A stretch of DNA of 64,000 nt, taken from the NCBI RefSeq assembly GCF_000422645.1, contig NZ_AUGL01000008.1, positions 124,001 to 188,000 of the forward strand, written 5' to 3'. Every line of letters begins with the position of its first letter. The first letter of the stretch is position 1. Made by a program: the position numbers and the translations under genes. Source of the DNA: Ferrimonas futtsuensis DSM 18154. Lineage in GTDB: Bacteria; Pseudomonadota; Gammaproteobacteria; Enterobacterales; Shewanellaceae. The notes beneath the pieces were generated by a model, which was not told where the DNA came from, ran no database searches, and saw only the letters and a program-made list of their open reading frames with translations. Shown piece by piece: positions 27,188 to 34,969 of the stretch.

Positions 27188-28165
27188 ATGGCCCAGATGA
27201 ACCTGTTACAAGCGATCAACAGCGCCATGGACATCGCCATGGCCACCGACGACTCCGCCGTGGTGTTTGGTGAGGACGTCGGCCACTTCGGCGGTGTGTT
27301 CCGTGCCACCTCCAAGCTGCAGGAGAAGTACGGCAAGGAGCGCTGTTTCAACACCCCGCTCACCGAGCAGGGGATCATCGGCTTTGCCAACGGTCTGGCT
27401 GCCCAGGGCAGCACCGCCATTGCCGAGATCCAGTTTGCCGACTACATCTTCCCGGCGTTCGACCAGTTGGTGAACGAGTCCGCCAAGTTCCGTTACCGCT
27501 CCGGCAACGAGTTTGACGTCGGCCGCCTGACCGTGCGCACCCCCTATGGCGGTGGCATCGCCGGCGGTCACTACCACTCCCAGTCCCCCGAGGCCTACTT
27601 TACCCACACCCCAGGGCTGAAAATTGTGGTGCCGCGCAACCCCTATGAAGCCAAGGGTTTGCTGCTGGCCTCCATCCGCGATGACAACCCTGTGGTGTTC
27701 TTCGAGCCCAAGCGCCTCTACCGCGCCTCCGTGGGTGAGGTGCCCGAGGGCGAATACACCATCAGCCTGTCCAAGGCCCAGGTGGTGCAGAATGGCAGCG
27801 ACATCACCCTGCTGGGCTGGGGTGCCCAGATGGAGCTGATTGAGAAGGCCGCCAAGATGGCTGCCGACATCGGCATCAGCTGCGAGATCATTGACCTGCG
27901 TACCCTGCTGCCCTGGGACGTGGACACCGTGGCCAAGTCGGTGTGCAAAACCGGCCGCCTGCTGGTGAGCCACGAGGCGCCCATCACCGGTGGTTTTGCC
28001 GGCGAGATCGCCGCCACCATTCAGCAGGAGTGCTTCCTGCACCTGGAGTCCCCCATCGCCCGGGTGTGTGGCATGGACACTCCATACCCACTGGCGCTGG
28101 AACAGGCGCATATGGCGGATCATCTGAAGATCTTTGAAGCCATCAAGGCCAGCGTAGAGTTTTAA
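27188..28165 (+). CDS. bkdA2: branched-chain 2-oxoacid dehydrogenase E1 beta subunit
   Basis: 325 residues, starting four bases after the E1 alpha stop. It carries the transketolase-like pyrimidine-binding region ([16 protein letters not shown]) and the C-terminal domain ([17 protein letters not shown]), as expected of E1 beta. It forms the alpha2-beta2 decarboxylase with the preceding product. Tight spacing within the operon implies translational coupling. Confidence 0.94.
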   Translation: MAQMNLLQAINSAMDIAMATDDSAVVFGEDVGHFGGVFRATSKLQEKYGKERCFNTPLTEQGIIGFANGLAAQGSTAIAEIQFADYIFPAFDQLVNESAKFRYRSGNEFDVGRLTVRTPYGGGIAGGHYHSQSPEAYFTHTPGLKIVVPRNPYEAKGLLLASIRDDNPVVFFEPKRLYRASVGEVPEGEYTISLSKAQVVQNGSDITLLGWGAQMELIEKAAKMAADIGISCEIIDLRTLLPWDVDTVAKSVCKTGRLLVSHEAPITGGFAGEIAATIQQECFLHLESPIARVCGMDTPYPLALEQAHMADHLKIFEAIKASVEF

Positions 28166-28176
28166 GGGAGCGCAGC

Positions 28177-29754
28177 ATGATTAAGGAATTTATCCTGCCG
28201 GACATCGGCGAAGGCGTCGTCGAGTGTGAGGTGATGGATTGGCTGGTGGCCGAAGGCGACGAGATCAAAGAGGATCAGGTGGTCGCCGAGGTGATGACCG
28301 ACAAGGCTTTGGTGGAGATCCCGGCGCCCTATGATGGCAAGGTGGTCAAACTGCACTACAAGAAGGGCCAGGTGGCCAAGGTGCATGAGCCGCTGTTCTC
28401 GGTGGAACTCAACGGGGCCAGCGCCGACGTGGCCGCCCCGTCAGCCCCCGCCAAGGCGCCACAGCCAGAGGCCCCTGTGGCCCAGTCCGCTGCCGCCCCC
28501 CAGGGCGAGCAGGTGGAGGAGTTTATCCTGCCGGACATCGGTGAGGGGATTGTCGAGTGTGAGGTGGCCGAATGGCTGGTGAGCGAAGGGGATGAGGTGG
28601 TCGAGGACCAGCCCATCTGTGATGTGATGACCGATAAGGCCCTGGTGCAGATCCCGGCGGTGAAGAGTGGCACCATCCACAAGCTTCACTACCAGAAGGG
28701 GGAGATTGCCAAGGTGCATGAGCCGCTGTTCTCCCTGACCGTGAGCGGCGCGGATCAGGCCGAGCCCGCCAAGGCGGCGCCGGCCCCTGCCCAAGCTGCG
28801 GCGGCAGAGGCGCCCGAACCGGTGAACCGCCAGATAGCTGCCGACAGCGGCGCCGTAACCCAGGGCAAGGCCCTGGCCAGTCCGGCGGTGCGGCGCATGG
28901 CCCGGACCCTGAATGTGGATATTGCCGAGGTGCCCGGCAGTGGCAAGAACGGCCGGGTCTACAAGGAGGATATCCAGGCCTTTGTGGACGGCCCGAGCCA
29001 GCCAATTGCCGCTTCACAGCCGATGGCACAGGTAGCAGCGCCAGCTTCTCAAGACCGGGTGGAACCCATCCGCGGCATCAAGGCTGCCATGGCCAAGCAG
29101 ATGACCGCCTCGGTACAGACCATTCCCCACTTCACCTATTGTGAAGAGCTGGATCTGACCGAGCTGGTGACTCTGCGCGCCTCCCTCAAGCAGCGCTACG
29201 CCGATAAGGGAATCAAGCTGACCCTGATGCCCTTTATCATCAAGGCGATGTCTGTGGCGGCCAAGGAGTACCCTGTGCTCAACGCCCAGGTGAACGACGA
29301 CTGCAGTGAGCTCACCTACAAGGGTGACCACAACATCGGCATGGCGGTGGACGGCAAGATGGGCCTCATCGTGCCCAACGTCAAGAGGGTGCAGGAGAAG
29401 TCGATCATCGAAGTGGCCCAGGAGGTGACCCGACTCACCACTGCTGCCCGTGATGGCCGGGTCTCTCCGGAAGACCTGCGTGACGGCACTTTGTCGGTGT
29501 CCAATATCGGCGCCCTGGGCGGTACCGTGGCCACCCCCATCATCAACAAGCCTGAAGTGGCCATCGTCGCTCTGGGTAAGCTGCAAACCCTGCCCAGGTT
29601 CAATGAGCAGGGTGAGGTGGAAGCCCGCACCATCATGCAGGTGAGCTGGTCCGGCGACCACAGGGTGATTGACGGCGGTACCATCGCCCGATTCTGCAAC
29701 CTGTGGAAGTCACTGCTGGAGAATCCGGCGGAGATGATGCTCCACCTCAGCTGA
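28177..29754 (+). CDS. bkdB: dihydrolipoyl branched-chain acyltransferase (E2) with two lipoyl domains
   Basis: 525 residues. Two N-terminal lipoyl domains carry the lipoylated lysine in MTDKAL at K43 and K154, joined by Ala/Pro linkers. A peripheral subunit-binding domain lies at about 225-265 (SPAVRRMARTLNVDI). The C-terminal acyltransferase domain ends with the catalytic DHRVIDGG motif. Two lipoyl domains are more than the single one of many BCKDH E2 proteins, but are common in Shewanella-type enzymes. No E3 gene follows, so the complex must borrow a shared dihydrolipoyl dehydrogenase. Confidence 0.94.
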   Translation: MIKEFILPDIGEGVVECEVMDWLVAEGDEIKEDQVVAEVMTDKALVEIPAPYDGKVVKLHYKKGQVAKVHEPLFSVELNGASADVAAPSAPAKAPQPEAPVAQSAAAPQGEQVEEFILPDIGEGIVECEVAEWLVSEGDEVVEDQPICDVMTDKALVQIPAVKSGTIHKLHYQKGEIAKVHEPLFSLTVSGADQAEPAKAAPAPAQAAAAEAPEPVNRQIAADSGAVTQGKALASPAVRRMARTLNVDIAEVPGSGKNGRVYKEDIQAFVDGPSQPIAASQPMAQVAAPASQDRVEPIRGIKAAMAKQMTASVQTIPHFTYCEELDLTELVTLRASLKQRYADKGIKLTLMPFIIKAMSVAAKEYPVLNAQVNDDCSELTYKGDHNIGMAVDGKMGLIVPNVKRVQEKSIIEVAQEVTRLTTAARDGRVSPEDLRDGTLSVSNIGALGGTVATPIINKPEVAIVALGKLQTLPRFNEQGEVEARTIMQVSWSGDHRVIDGGTIARFCNLWKSLLENPAEMMLHLS

Positions 29755-29767
29755 TGAATCCCACTGT

Positions 29768-29789
29768 GGCGGGCCCAGTCGGGCCCGCC
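29768..29789 (+). terminator. stem-loop after bkd operon
   Basis: Perfect 9-bp stem GGCGGGCCC/GGGCCCGCC with an AGTC loop, 14 bases past the stop. No T run follows, so it may be a processing or stabilising hairpin rather than an intrinsic terminator. Confidence 0.5.
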
Positions 29790-29879
29790 AATATCCGGCT
29801 TATGCCTTTCTGAACGTTTCCCACCCTTTTGCTGCACCAAAGTTAAGACAGTTTTGACCTTCTTAATCGATTTTGTGAC

Positions 29880-29908
29880 TTAGCACGGCGGTTCTAATTA
29901 GGTATAAT
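29880..29908 (+). promoter_or_regulatory. sigma-70 promoter for nadA
   Basis: -35 TTAGCA and a perfect -10 TATAAT separated by 17 bases, ending 37 bases before the nadA start. Confidence 0.7.
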
Positions 29909-29945
29909 GGCGTCAGACCCAAATTAGAGGCTGTTGTAAAGAATC

Positions 29946-31010
29946 ATGATGGAAGTCCCTCAACTGGACGATATGCACTATCCCTTCCCGCCCAAGCCAG
30001 CCAAGCTGAGCGACGAGGAGAAGAAGCAGTATCGTGAGCGCATCAAGACCCTGCTGAAGCAGAAAGACGCCGTTCTGGTGGCGCACTACTACACCGATCC
30101 CGAGATCCAGGCCCTGGCCGAGGAAACCGGCGGCTGTGTGGCTGACTCCCTGGAGATGGCCCGCTTCGGCAACGAACACCCGGCCAAGACTCTGGTGGTG
30201 GCCGGTGTGCGCTTTATGGGGGAGACCGCCAAGATTCTCACTCCGGAGAAGCGGGTGCTGATGCCGACTCTTGAGGCCACCTGTTCCCTGGATATTGGCT
30301 GTCCCGCCGATAAGTTTGGTGAATTCTGCGACCAGCACCCGGACCATGCCGTGGTGGTGTACGCCAACACCTCGGCGGCGGTGAAGGCGCGTGCCGATTG
30401 GGTGGTGACCTCCTCCATCGCCCTGGAGATCGTTGAACACCTGGACAGTGAAGAGAAGAAGATCATCTGGGGGCCGGATCGTCATCTGGGCGGTTACATC
30501 GCCAAGCAGACCGGTGCCGAGATGATTATGTGGCAGGGGCACTGTGTGGTGCACGATGAGTTCAAGTACCGAGCCCTGGTGGATCTGAAGAAGCAGCATC
30601 CTGAAGCGGCTGTGCTGGTGCATCCCGAGTCGCCCGATTTTATCGTTGAGATTGCCGACGCGGTGGGCTCCACCAGTCAGCTGATCAAGGCCAGCCAGGA
30701 GCTGCCCAATCAGACCTTCATCGTGGCCACCGACCGCGGCATCTTCTACAAGATGCAGCAACTCTCCCCGGAGAAGACCTTCCTCGAGGCCCCCACCGGC
30801 GGTGACGGCGCCACCTGTCGCAGCTGTGCCCACTGCCCCTGGATGGCGATGAACGGCCTGCAGGCCATCGAACGCTGCCTGAACACCGACGACCTGACGG
30901 ACCACGAGGTGTTTGTGGATGAGTCCCTGGCCGAGAAGGCGATGATTCCGCTGAACCGGATGCTGGATTTTGCCGCCGACCTGAGAATGCAGGTTAAGGG
31001 CAACGCCTGA
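29946..31010 (+). CDS. nadA: quinolinate synthase A
   Basis: 354 residues. It condenses iminoaspartate with dihydroxyacetone phosphate to quinolinate in NAD biosynthesis. The three [4Fe-4S] ligands fall at C113, C200 and C297, exactly the E. coli numbering, and the CRSCAHC motif (291-297) is intact. The ATG at 29946 gives this numbering; a second ATG follows directly. The gene is alone, with its own promoter and terminator. Confidence 0.96.
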   Translation: MMEVPQLDDMHYPFPPKPAKLSDEEKKQYRERIKTLLKQKDAVLVAHYYTDPEIQALAEETGGCVADSLEMARFGNEHPAKTLVVAGVRFMGETAKILTPEKRVLMPTLEATCSLDIGCPADKFGEFCDQHPDHAVVVYANTSAAVKARADWVVTSSIALEIVEHLDSEEKKIIWGPDRHLGGYIAKQTGAEMIMWQGHCVVHDEFKYRALVDLKKQHPEAAVLVHPESPDFIVEIADAVGSTSQLIKASQELPNQTFIVATDRGIFYKMQQLSPEKTFLEAPTGGDGATCRSCAHCPWMAMNGLQAIERCLNTDDLTDHEVFVDESLAEKAMIPLNRMLDFAADLRMQVKGNA

Positions 31011-31025
31011 CGGACAGAGGGTTAG

Positions 31026-31055
31026 AAAAAGCGGGGCCAATGGCCCCGTTTTTTT
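31026..31055. terminator. bidirectional terminator between nadA and prepilin gene
   Basis: AAAAAG-CGGGGCC-AAT-GGCCCCG-TTTTTTT: a 7-bp GC stem flanked by A and T runs, placed between convergent genes. Confidence 0.92.
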
Positions 31056-31070
31056 ATGAGTAAGTGCGGG

Positions 31071-31625
31071 TTAGAAGCGGGTGGTGATCTCACCGGTCAG
31101 GCCGTTATAGCTGAGCCTGGGGCTGGCCAGACCCTCACCGGAAGCGACATAGTAGAGTTCACACTGGTGAACGCCGGCGTAGTGGATCACCAGGGTGTGG
31201 TAGTTGGCCGCTTCCTGGTAGCTGGCCTCGTTTTGGGGCAGGGCGCTGATGTTGTGATCGGGCACCGGCTCGAGCAGCCCCTCTACCGTTTGCAGGCAAT
31301 CGGTAAAATCACTGATTCGCCCATCTCCCAGGCCGGCTTCAGGATAGCAGCTGCCCAGGGTGCTGGAGCGCACACCCAACTCGGGAAAATCCAGCCCACC
31401 TCCGACTCCCAGGGCCCCCTGGCCGATGATATCTCCCCCCCTGGCCATGCACAGCCCATGAAACTGCCCCACCGCCGAACTGAAGGCGCCAAAGATGGCC
31501 CGGGCCTGGGCCTGGTGGGCATCGTCACTCAGGGAGATGAAGCGCGGCAAGGCCACGGCCGCAAGCAGCGCCAGCAGAATCATGACGACCACAATCTCTA
31601 TCAGGGTGAAGCCGCGTTGTGGCAA
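31071..31625 (-). CDS. type IV prepilin-like protein
   Basis: 184 residues from a TTG at 31625 preceded by GGAG at 6 bases, giving the short leader MPQRG and then FTLIEIVVVM, a perfect class III signal for prepilin peptidase with Glu at +5. Upstream GTG starts in the same frame would give an implausibly long leader. The hydrophobic N-terminal helix is followed by a globular domain with three cysteines near FHGLC, GSCYPE and TDCLQ, and another near HQCELYY. It may be a minor pseudopilin or MSHA-type pilin. No pilus assembly genes are adjacent. Confidence 0.75.
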   Translation of the reverse strand: MPQRGFTLIEIVVVMILLALLAAVALPRFISLSDDAHQAQARAIFGAFSSAVGQFHGLCMARGGDIIGQGALGVGGGLDFPELGVRSSTLGSCYPEAGLGDGRISDFTDCLQTVEGLLEPVPDHNISALPQNEASYQEAANYHTLVIHYAGVHQCELYYVASGEGLASPRLSYNGLTGEITTRF

Positions 31626-31768
31626 AGGGATGCTCCGGTATTCGTCGGAAATCACGAGAATAGGGGGATTGGCTGTCCGGGTAAAGCCCGGTCGCCTCAG
31701 ACAGCCATAAGACACCGACTGGGATTCAGAGTCTAGACTGTTTGGTGTTTGATATCTGGAGATCTCCT

Positions 31769-32548
31769 ATGGGAACCCGCCTGATCACCGAGTTGCAGCC
31801 AAGGTTGGCGTCACTGTATCGGCATGCCCTGGAGCAGGGAATGGCGATGGATTGCCATGGGGACATCGAGCCGTTGCACCGATATCGCGTGGCCCTGCGA
31901 AAGCTGCGTTGCCTGCTGAAACTCTATCGTCCCTACCTGCCCCAAGAGGCGGTACAGGCCCTGCTGGTCAGTACCGGGCAGCAGGCGCGCATCAGCAACC
32001 GGATGCGGGATTTGGATGTGTTTGCCGACTCACTGGGAGAGGCGCACCCCCTGGCTGCCCTGGTAAGGCAGTGGCGGGAGGAAACTTTCACACAGTTGTA
32101 CCTGGCGTTGGGGCAACTTAAGCGGGAGAGGCAGCTGTGCTTGGTCTGCCTGTCACTTCCCTGGGGTAAGGGTGAAGAGGCTTTCGAGGAGGTCACCGGT
32201 AAGTTGGAGCGGAAACTTACCCGTAAGGCGGAAAAGGATCTGCACAGGGCAAGAGAGAGTGGTACCGCCGAGGACTGGCACCGATTGAGGTTGAGGATAA
32301 AGGCTCAGCGTTACCTGAAGGAGGTGTGTTTGCCCCACAAACCCTGGAAGCGGGAGAAAGCGCTCCAGGATGCGCTGGGTGAGTTCAACGACAGCTGCAG
32401 CCAAATAGGGTTTCTTGAGTCCAGGCTGGATGAGGTGGATGAGGGAGTGAGGCCGCAGATGAAGACTCTGCTTGGGGAAACGCGCAAGCGAATGGCGCAG
32501 CAATTGGCACAGCTAAACCAGCAGAGCTGGCAGGCTGAACAAAATTAG
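31769..32548 (+). CDS. CHAD domain protein
   Basis: 259 residues from the ATG at 31769 (GGAG at 8 bases). It matches the CHAD domain, a helical domain rich in conserved histidines and basic residues that binds inorganic polyphosphate. Signature segments are HRYRVALRKLRCLLKLY, the RMRDLDVF stretch and the late HRLRLRIKAQRYLKEV segment. It lacks the CYTH triphosphatase domain often fused or adjacent. Polyphosphate association is a family-based inference. Confidence 0.85.
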   Translation: MGTRLITELQPRLASLYRHALEQGMAMDCHGDIEPLHRYRVALRKLRCLLKLYRPYLPQEAVQALLVSTGQQARISNRMRDLDVFADSLGEAHPLAALVRQWREETFTQLYLALGQLKRERQLCLVCLSLPWGKGEEAFEEVTGKLERKLTRKAEKDLHRARESGTAEDWHRLRLRIKAQRYLKEVCLPHKPWKREKALQDALGEFNDSCSQIGFLESRLDEVDEGVRPQMKTLLGETRKRMAQQLAQLNQQSWQAEQN

Positions 32549-32578
32549 AGCATTCAACAGGAAATCTGTAAAAAGGGT

Positions 32579-32607
32579 TTGCAATCCCCAGCCTGTCTCC
32601 CTAATAT
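32579..32607 (+). promoter_or_regulatory. sigma-70 promoter of tRNA-Ser array
   Basis: -35 TTGCAA and -10 TAATAT with exactly 17 bases between, followed by a GC-rich discriminator. It lies 45 bases before the first tRNA-like sequence and probably drives the whole array. Confidence 0.75.
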
Positions 32608-32651
32608 ACGCATCCGCAGCAACGATGAAGCATCGCTGTTCGCAACAAATT

Positions 32652-32672
32652 GGTTAGGTGTCCGAGTGGCTG
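32652..32672 (+). pseudogene. 5' fragment of tRNA-Ser
   Basis: The first 21 bases of the tRNA-Ser genes downstream (acceptor strand through GTGGCTG of the D loop) are exact. The sequence then changes abruptly to unrelated bases, and no anticodon or 3' half follows before the next copy. Truncation falls at the same base as in the interrupted fourth copy. Confidence 0.8.
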
Positions 32673-32765
32673 CAGCAGCGCAGCATAACCACGCCCCAGG
32701 CGGGGTTCTCAGCCATCAAACCACCGAGTTAGATTTAAGCTCGTAAAACAACAAATCAAAAATAT

Positions 32766-32853
32766 GGTTAGGTGTCCGAGTGGCTGAAGGAGCACGCCTG
32801 GAAAGTGTGTATACGGCAACGTATCGAGAGTTCGAATCTCTCCCTAACCGCCA
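32766..32853 (+). tRNA. tRNA-Ser (anticodon GGA), copy 1
   Basis: 88 bases with encoded CCA. The 7-bp acceptor stem GGTTAGG/CCTAACC is perfect. The anticodon loop CTGGAAA gives GGA (reading UCC and UCU). A long variable arm (TATACGGCAACGTATC region) and a T loop TTCGAAT are as expected for a class II serine tRNA. A terminator-like hairpin follows. Confidence 0.95.
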
Positions 32854-32863
32854 TATAAGAGAG

Positions 32864-32894
32864 AAGGCTCAATCGAAAGATTGAGCCTTTTTTC
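32864..32894 (+). terminator. hairpin after tRNA-Ser copy 1
   Basis: 11-bp stem AAGGCTCAATC/GATTGAGCCTT with a GAAA tetraloop and T6. Because further tRNAs follow, read-through or processing is likely. Confidence 0.8.
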
Positions 32895-32897
32895 GAT

Positions 32898-32985
32898 GGT
32901 TAGGTGTCCGAGTGGCTGAAGGAGCACGCCTGGAAAGTGTGTATACGGCAACGTATCGAGAGTTCGAATCTCTCCCTAACCGCCA
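32898..32985 (+). tRNA. tRNA-Ser (anticodon GGA), copy 2
   Basis: 88 bases, identical to copy 1 over the whole mature sequence including CCA, and 132 bases downstream of it. Confidence 0.95.
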
Positions 32986-32995
32986 TATAAGAGAG

Positions 32996-33026
32996 AAGGC
33001 TCAATCGAAAGATTGAGCCTTTTTTC
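32996..33026 (+). terminator. hairpin after tRNA-Ser copy 2
   Basis: Exact repeat of the hairpin after copy 1 (AAGGCTCAATC-GAAA-GATTGAGCCTT, T6). Confidence 0.8.
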
Positions 33027-33029
33027 GTT

Positions 33030-33229
33030 GGTTAGGTGTCCGAGTGGCTGCCCTCCGCGAAGCGGAAAAAATGCACGCCTATGCGTGCGCAGCCCAGGAG
33101 TCGGTCTGTTGATACATCTCTATAGACACTTGGCTCGGTAAAGCCACAAATTACTATGGGCTGCCATGCATACCTGGAAAGTGTGTATACGGCAACGTAT
33201 CGAGAGTTCGAATCTCTCCCTAACCGCCA
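33030..33229 (+). pseudogene. tRNA-Ser interrupted in the D arm
   Basis: 5' part 33030-33050 and 3' part 33173-33229 match the intact copies exactly, including GGA anticodon, variable arm and CCA. The 10 D-arm bases between them are replaced by 122 bases, a net gain of 112. GGCTGCC occurs at 33046-33052 and again at 33159-33165, a 7-bp direct repeat near the junctions. The insert has two small hairpins (TCCGC-GAA-GCGGA and GCACGC-CTAT-GCGTGC). The 3' side of the D stem is lost, so a functional product is unlikely. Confidence 0.85.
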
Positions 33230-33234
33230 TACAA

Positions 33235-33270
33235 AGAAAAAGCCCCTGCACGAAGTGCAGGGGTTTTTTC
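33235..33270 (+). terminator. terminator of the tRNA-Ser array
   Basis: 9-bp stem CCCCTGCAC/GTGCAGGGG with a GAA loop, followed by T6. Confidence 0.9.
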
Positions 33271-33567
33271 TTTATGCGCGTTACGGGAGGACTTGGTTTG
33301 GGCTCTCCAGTTCGCAACGGAGCGAAGCATGAGCGGAGTAACGCCGAAGGCGATCATCTCTCCCTAGTTCGGCCCCGCGATAGTGGTTTGAAAAGCTGCC
33401 TTTGAATTCTTCGCTAAGGCAGCGTCGTTGATTCGAGCCGCCCCGGCGATCATCTCCCCTTAACTCGGTTCTCTTGTCCCCCTTTCGCTATCTCTCCCCA
33501 ACGCTGCTCTCTAATTGCGACTATCCTTGAAGGTTATTGCCTGAGGTTGCGCCCCTAAGGAGCCGCC
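33271..33567. other. gap with degenerate tRNA-like fragments
   Basis: About 300 bases without a gene. CGATCATCTCTCCCTAGTTCGG near 33350 (given by its ATCTCTCCCTA core, shared with the tRNA-Ser 3' end) and a similar CGATCATCTCCCC near 33448 look like decayed copies of the T-arm/acceptor region. An AAGGAG ribosome site for the next gene is at the right end. Confidence 0.35.
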
Positions 33568-34272
33568 GTGCCCCTAACCAGAACCTTGGCCAGGCGTCTG
33601 GTCAACTATCAGGACAGCCGTTGCCTGGGGGCCAGGTTGAGGCGTGCCAGGCTTGAGCCTCTGCTGGGAATGATTCAGCGCCTGTCGGCCAAGGGGGAGC
33701 CGGTGAGGCTGTTGGATATCGGCGGCACCGAGCAGTACTGGCGCATCGTACCTGAGTCTTTTCTGTCAGAGCATCGGGTGGAGATCACCATTGCCAACCC
33801 CGCTCCTCACAAGAGAGACACCGGCCGTGGCCATTTCCGCCAGCTTAAAGCCGATGGTTGCAACCTGAGCCTGTGCGACGACCACAGTTTTCATCTGGTG
33901 CACTCCAATTCGGTGATTGAGCATGTGGGCGACTGGCAGCGGATGAGGCGTTTTGCGGCTGAGATAGCCCGCGTCGGTCAGGGTTACTTCGTCCAGACAC
34001 CCCATTACTGGTTCCCTATAGAGCCTCACTGCATGACGCCCTGTTTTCACTGGCTGCCCCGTCCCTGGCAACTGGCCCTGGTTCAGCGTTTTGCCCTGGG
34101 GAACTGGAAGCAGGCGACAAACCTGGATGCAGCCATCGCCACAGTCGACAGTGCCAGGTTGTTGAACACCCCCATGATGGCGGCGCTGTTTCCCGATGGA
34201 GAGCTGCACTATGAGCGAATAGCCGGGTGGCCCAAGTCGATTCTCGCTCTTCGTCAGCCACCATTGTCTTGA
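33568..34272 (+). CDS. class I SAM-dependent methyltransferase
   Basis: 234 residues from GTG at 33568, preceded by AAGGAG. The SAM-binding motif I is VRLLDIGGTEQYW. HLVHSNSVIEHVGDW corresponds to the motif IV region of the methyltransferase type 11 family. HYWFPIEPHCMTPCFHWLP resembles methyltransferases linked to lipid or glycan modification, but the substrate cannot be stated. It lies just downstream of the tRNA array and 57 bases before the FKBP gene. Confidence 0.8.
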   Translation: MPLTRTLARRLVNYQDSRCLGARLRRARLEPLLGMIQRLSAKGEPVRLLDIGGTEQYWRIVPESFLSEHRVEITIANPAPHKRDTGRGHFRQLKADGCNLSLCDDHSFHLVHSNSVIEHVGDWQRMRRFAAEIARVGQGYFVQTPHYWFPIEPHCMTPCFHWLPRPWQLALVQRFALGNWKQATNLDAAIATVDSARLLNTPMMAALFPDGELHYERIAGWPKSILALRQPPLS

Positions 34273-34329
34273 GCCCGGGTCACTGCCCCTGCTACCATGA
34301 AATCTGTTTAGATATCGAGAGGATAAACA

Positions 34330-34803
34330 GTGTCCAAGTACATAATTATCGCCATGGTAGTGCTGTTGGTCGGCTACTTCTTCTATAAGAGCTCCGCCAA
34401 TGGCAAGGTGGCCCAGGAGAACGCCCGCATTGGCGATGAGTTTCTTGAGGAGAACGCCAAGCGCGATGGGGTGATCACCACAGAAAGCGGCCTGCAGATG
34501 CTGGTGCTGCAGCCTGGCGCCGGCGCGGTGCACCCAACTGCCAAGGACAAGGTGAAGGTTCACTACCACGGTTCTCTGCTGGATGGCACGGTGTTTGACA
34601 GCTCAGTGGATCGCGGCGAGCCCATCGAGTTCAAGCTGAACCAGGTGATCCCTGGCTGGACCGAGGGCGTGCAGCGCATGGTAGAGGGTGAGAAGACCCG
34701 CCTGTTTATTCCTGCCCGCCTGGCCTATGGTAATCGCGGTGTGGGCAAGATCCCGCCAGGCTCTTTGCTGATCTTCGAAGTGGAGCTGCTGGCCATCAAC
34801 TAA
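34330..34803 (+). CDS. membrane-anchored FKBP-type peptidyl-prolyl isomerase
   Basis: 157 residues from GTG at 34330 with a GAGAGGA site upstream. One N-terminal transmembrane helix (about residues 4-19) is followed by an FKBP domain with VKVHYHGSLLDGTVFDSS, the VIPGWTEGVQRM loop and AYGNRGVGKIPPGS, all conserved active-site segments. It should act as a prolyl isomerase or chaperone on the periplasmic face. It is monocistronic, ending in a strong terminator. Confidence 0.9.
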   Translation: MSKYIIIAMVVLLVGYFFYKSSANGKVAQENARIGDEFLEENAKRDGVITTESGLQMLVLQPGAGAVHPTAKDKVKVHYHGSLLDGTVFDSSVDRGEPIEFKLNQVIPGWTEGVQRMVEGEKTRLFIPARLAYGNRGVGKIPPGSLLIFEVELLAIN

Positions 34804-34819
34804 GGCCAAAGTCTCCATC

Positions 34820-34858
34820 AAAAAGGCGCCCCTGAACCTGAGTTCGGGGGCGTTTTGT
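34820..34858 (+). terminator. terminator after FKBP gene
   Basis: 11-bp stem CGCCCCTGAAC/GTTCGGGGGCG with a CTGA loop, followed by TTTT. Its right arm is part of the repeat that recurs at 48561. Confidence 0.88.
34831..34856 (+). repeat. left copy of 26-bp direct repeat flanking cytochrome block
   Basis: The core CCTGAACCTGAGTTCGGGGG plus CGTTTT matches 25 of 26 bases at 48561-48586 (one A/G change). The two copies bracket the regulator/cytochrome block. Confidence 0.75.
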
Positions 34859-34969
34859 TCCAGGGCTCCCAAGTTGGCAGGACCGCCTGCCTTCTCGGTT
34901 TCGAAGGCGTGACTGGGCCTTACCCCCTGCTGCCGGTACCGGTTGTGTCAGCCGGTGAATCAGGCTGCT

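Larger units (their letters stand above)
32766..33029 (+). repeat. two tandem 132-bp tRNA-Ser units
   Basis: Units 32766-32897 and 32898-33029 each hold a tRNA-Ser plus hairpin spacer. They differ only at the penultimate base (CGAT versus CGTT). A third unit begins at 33030 with the same period, so the array grew by recent tandem duplication. Confidence 0.92.

Noticed and set aside
32579-33270. CRISPR array
   Set aside because: The repeats are 132-bp tRNA units, not short repeats with variable spacers, and no cas genes are present.
33120-33317. Short protein frame across the interrupted tRNA-Ser
   Set aside because: It arises from translating tRNA sequence and its terminator; no ribosome site.
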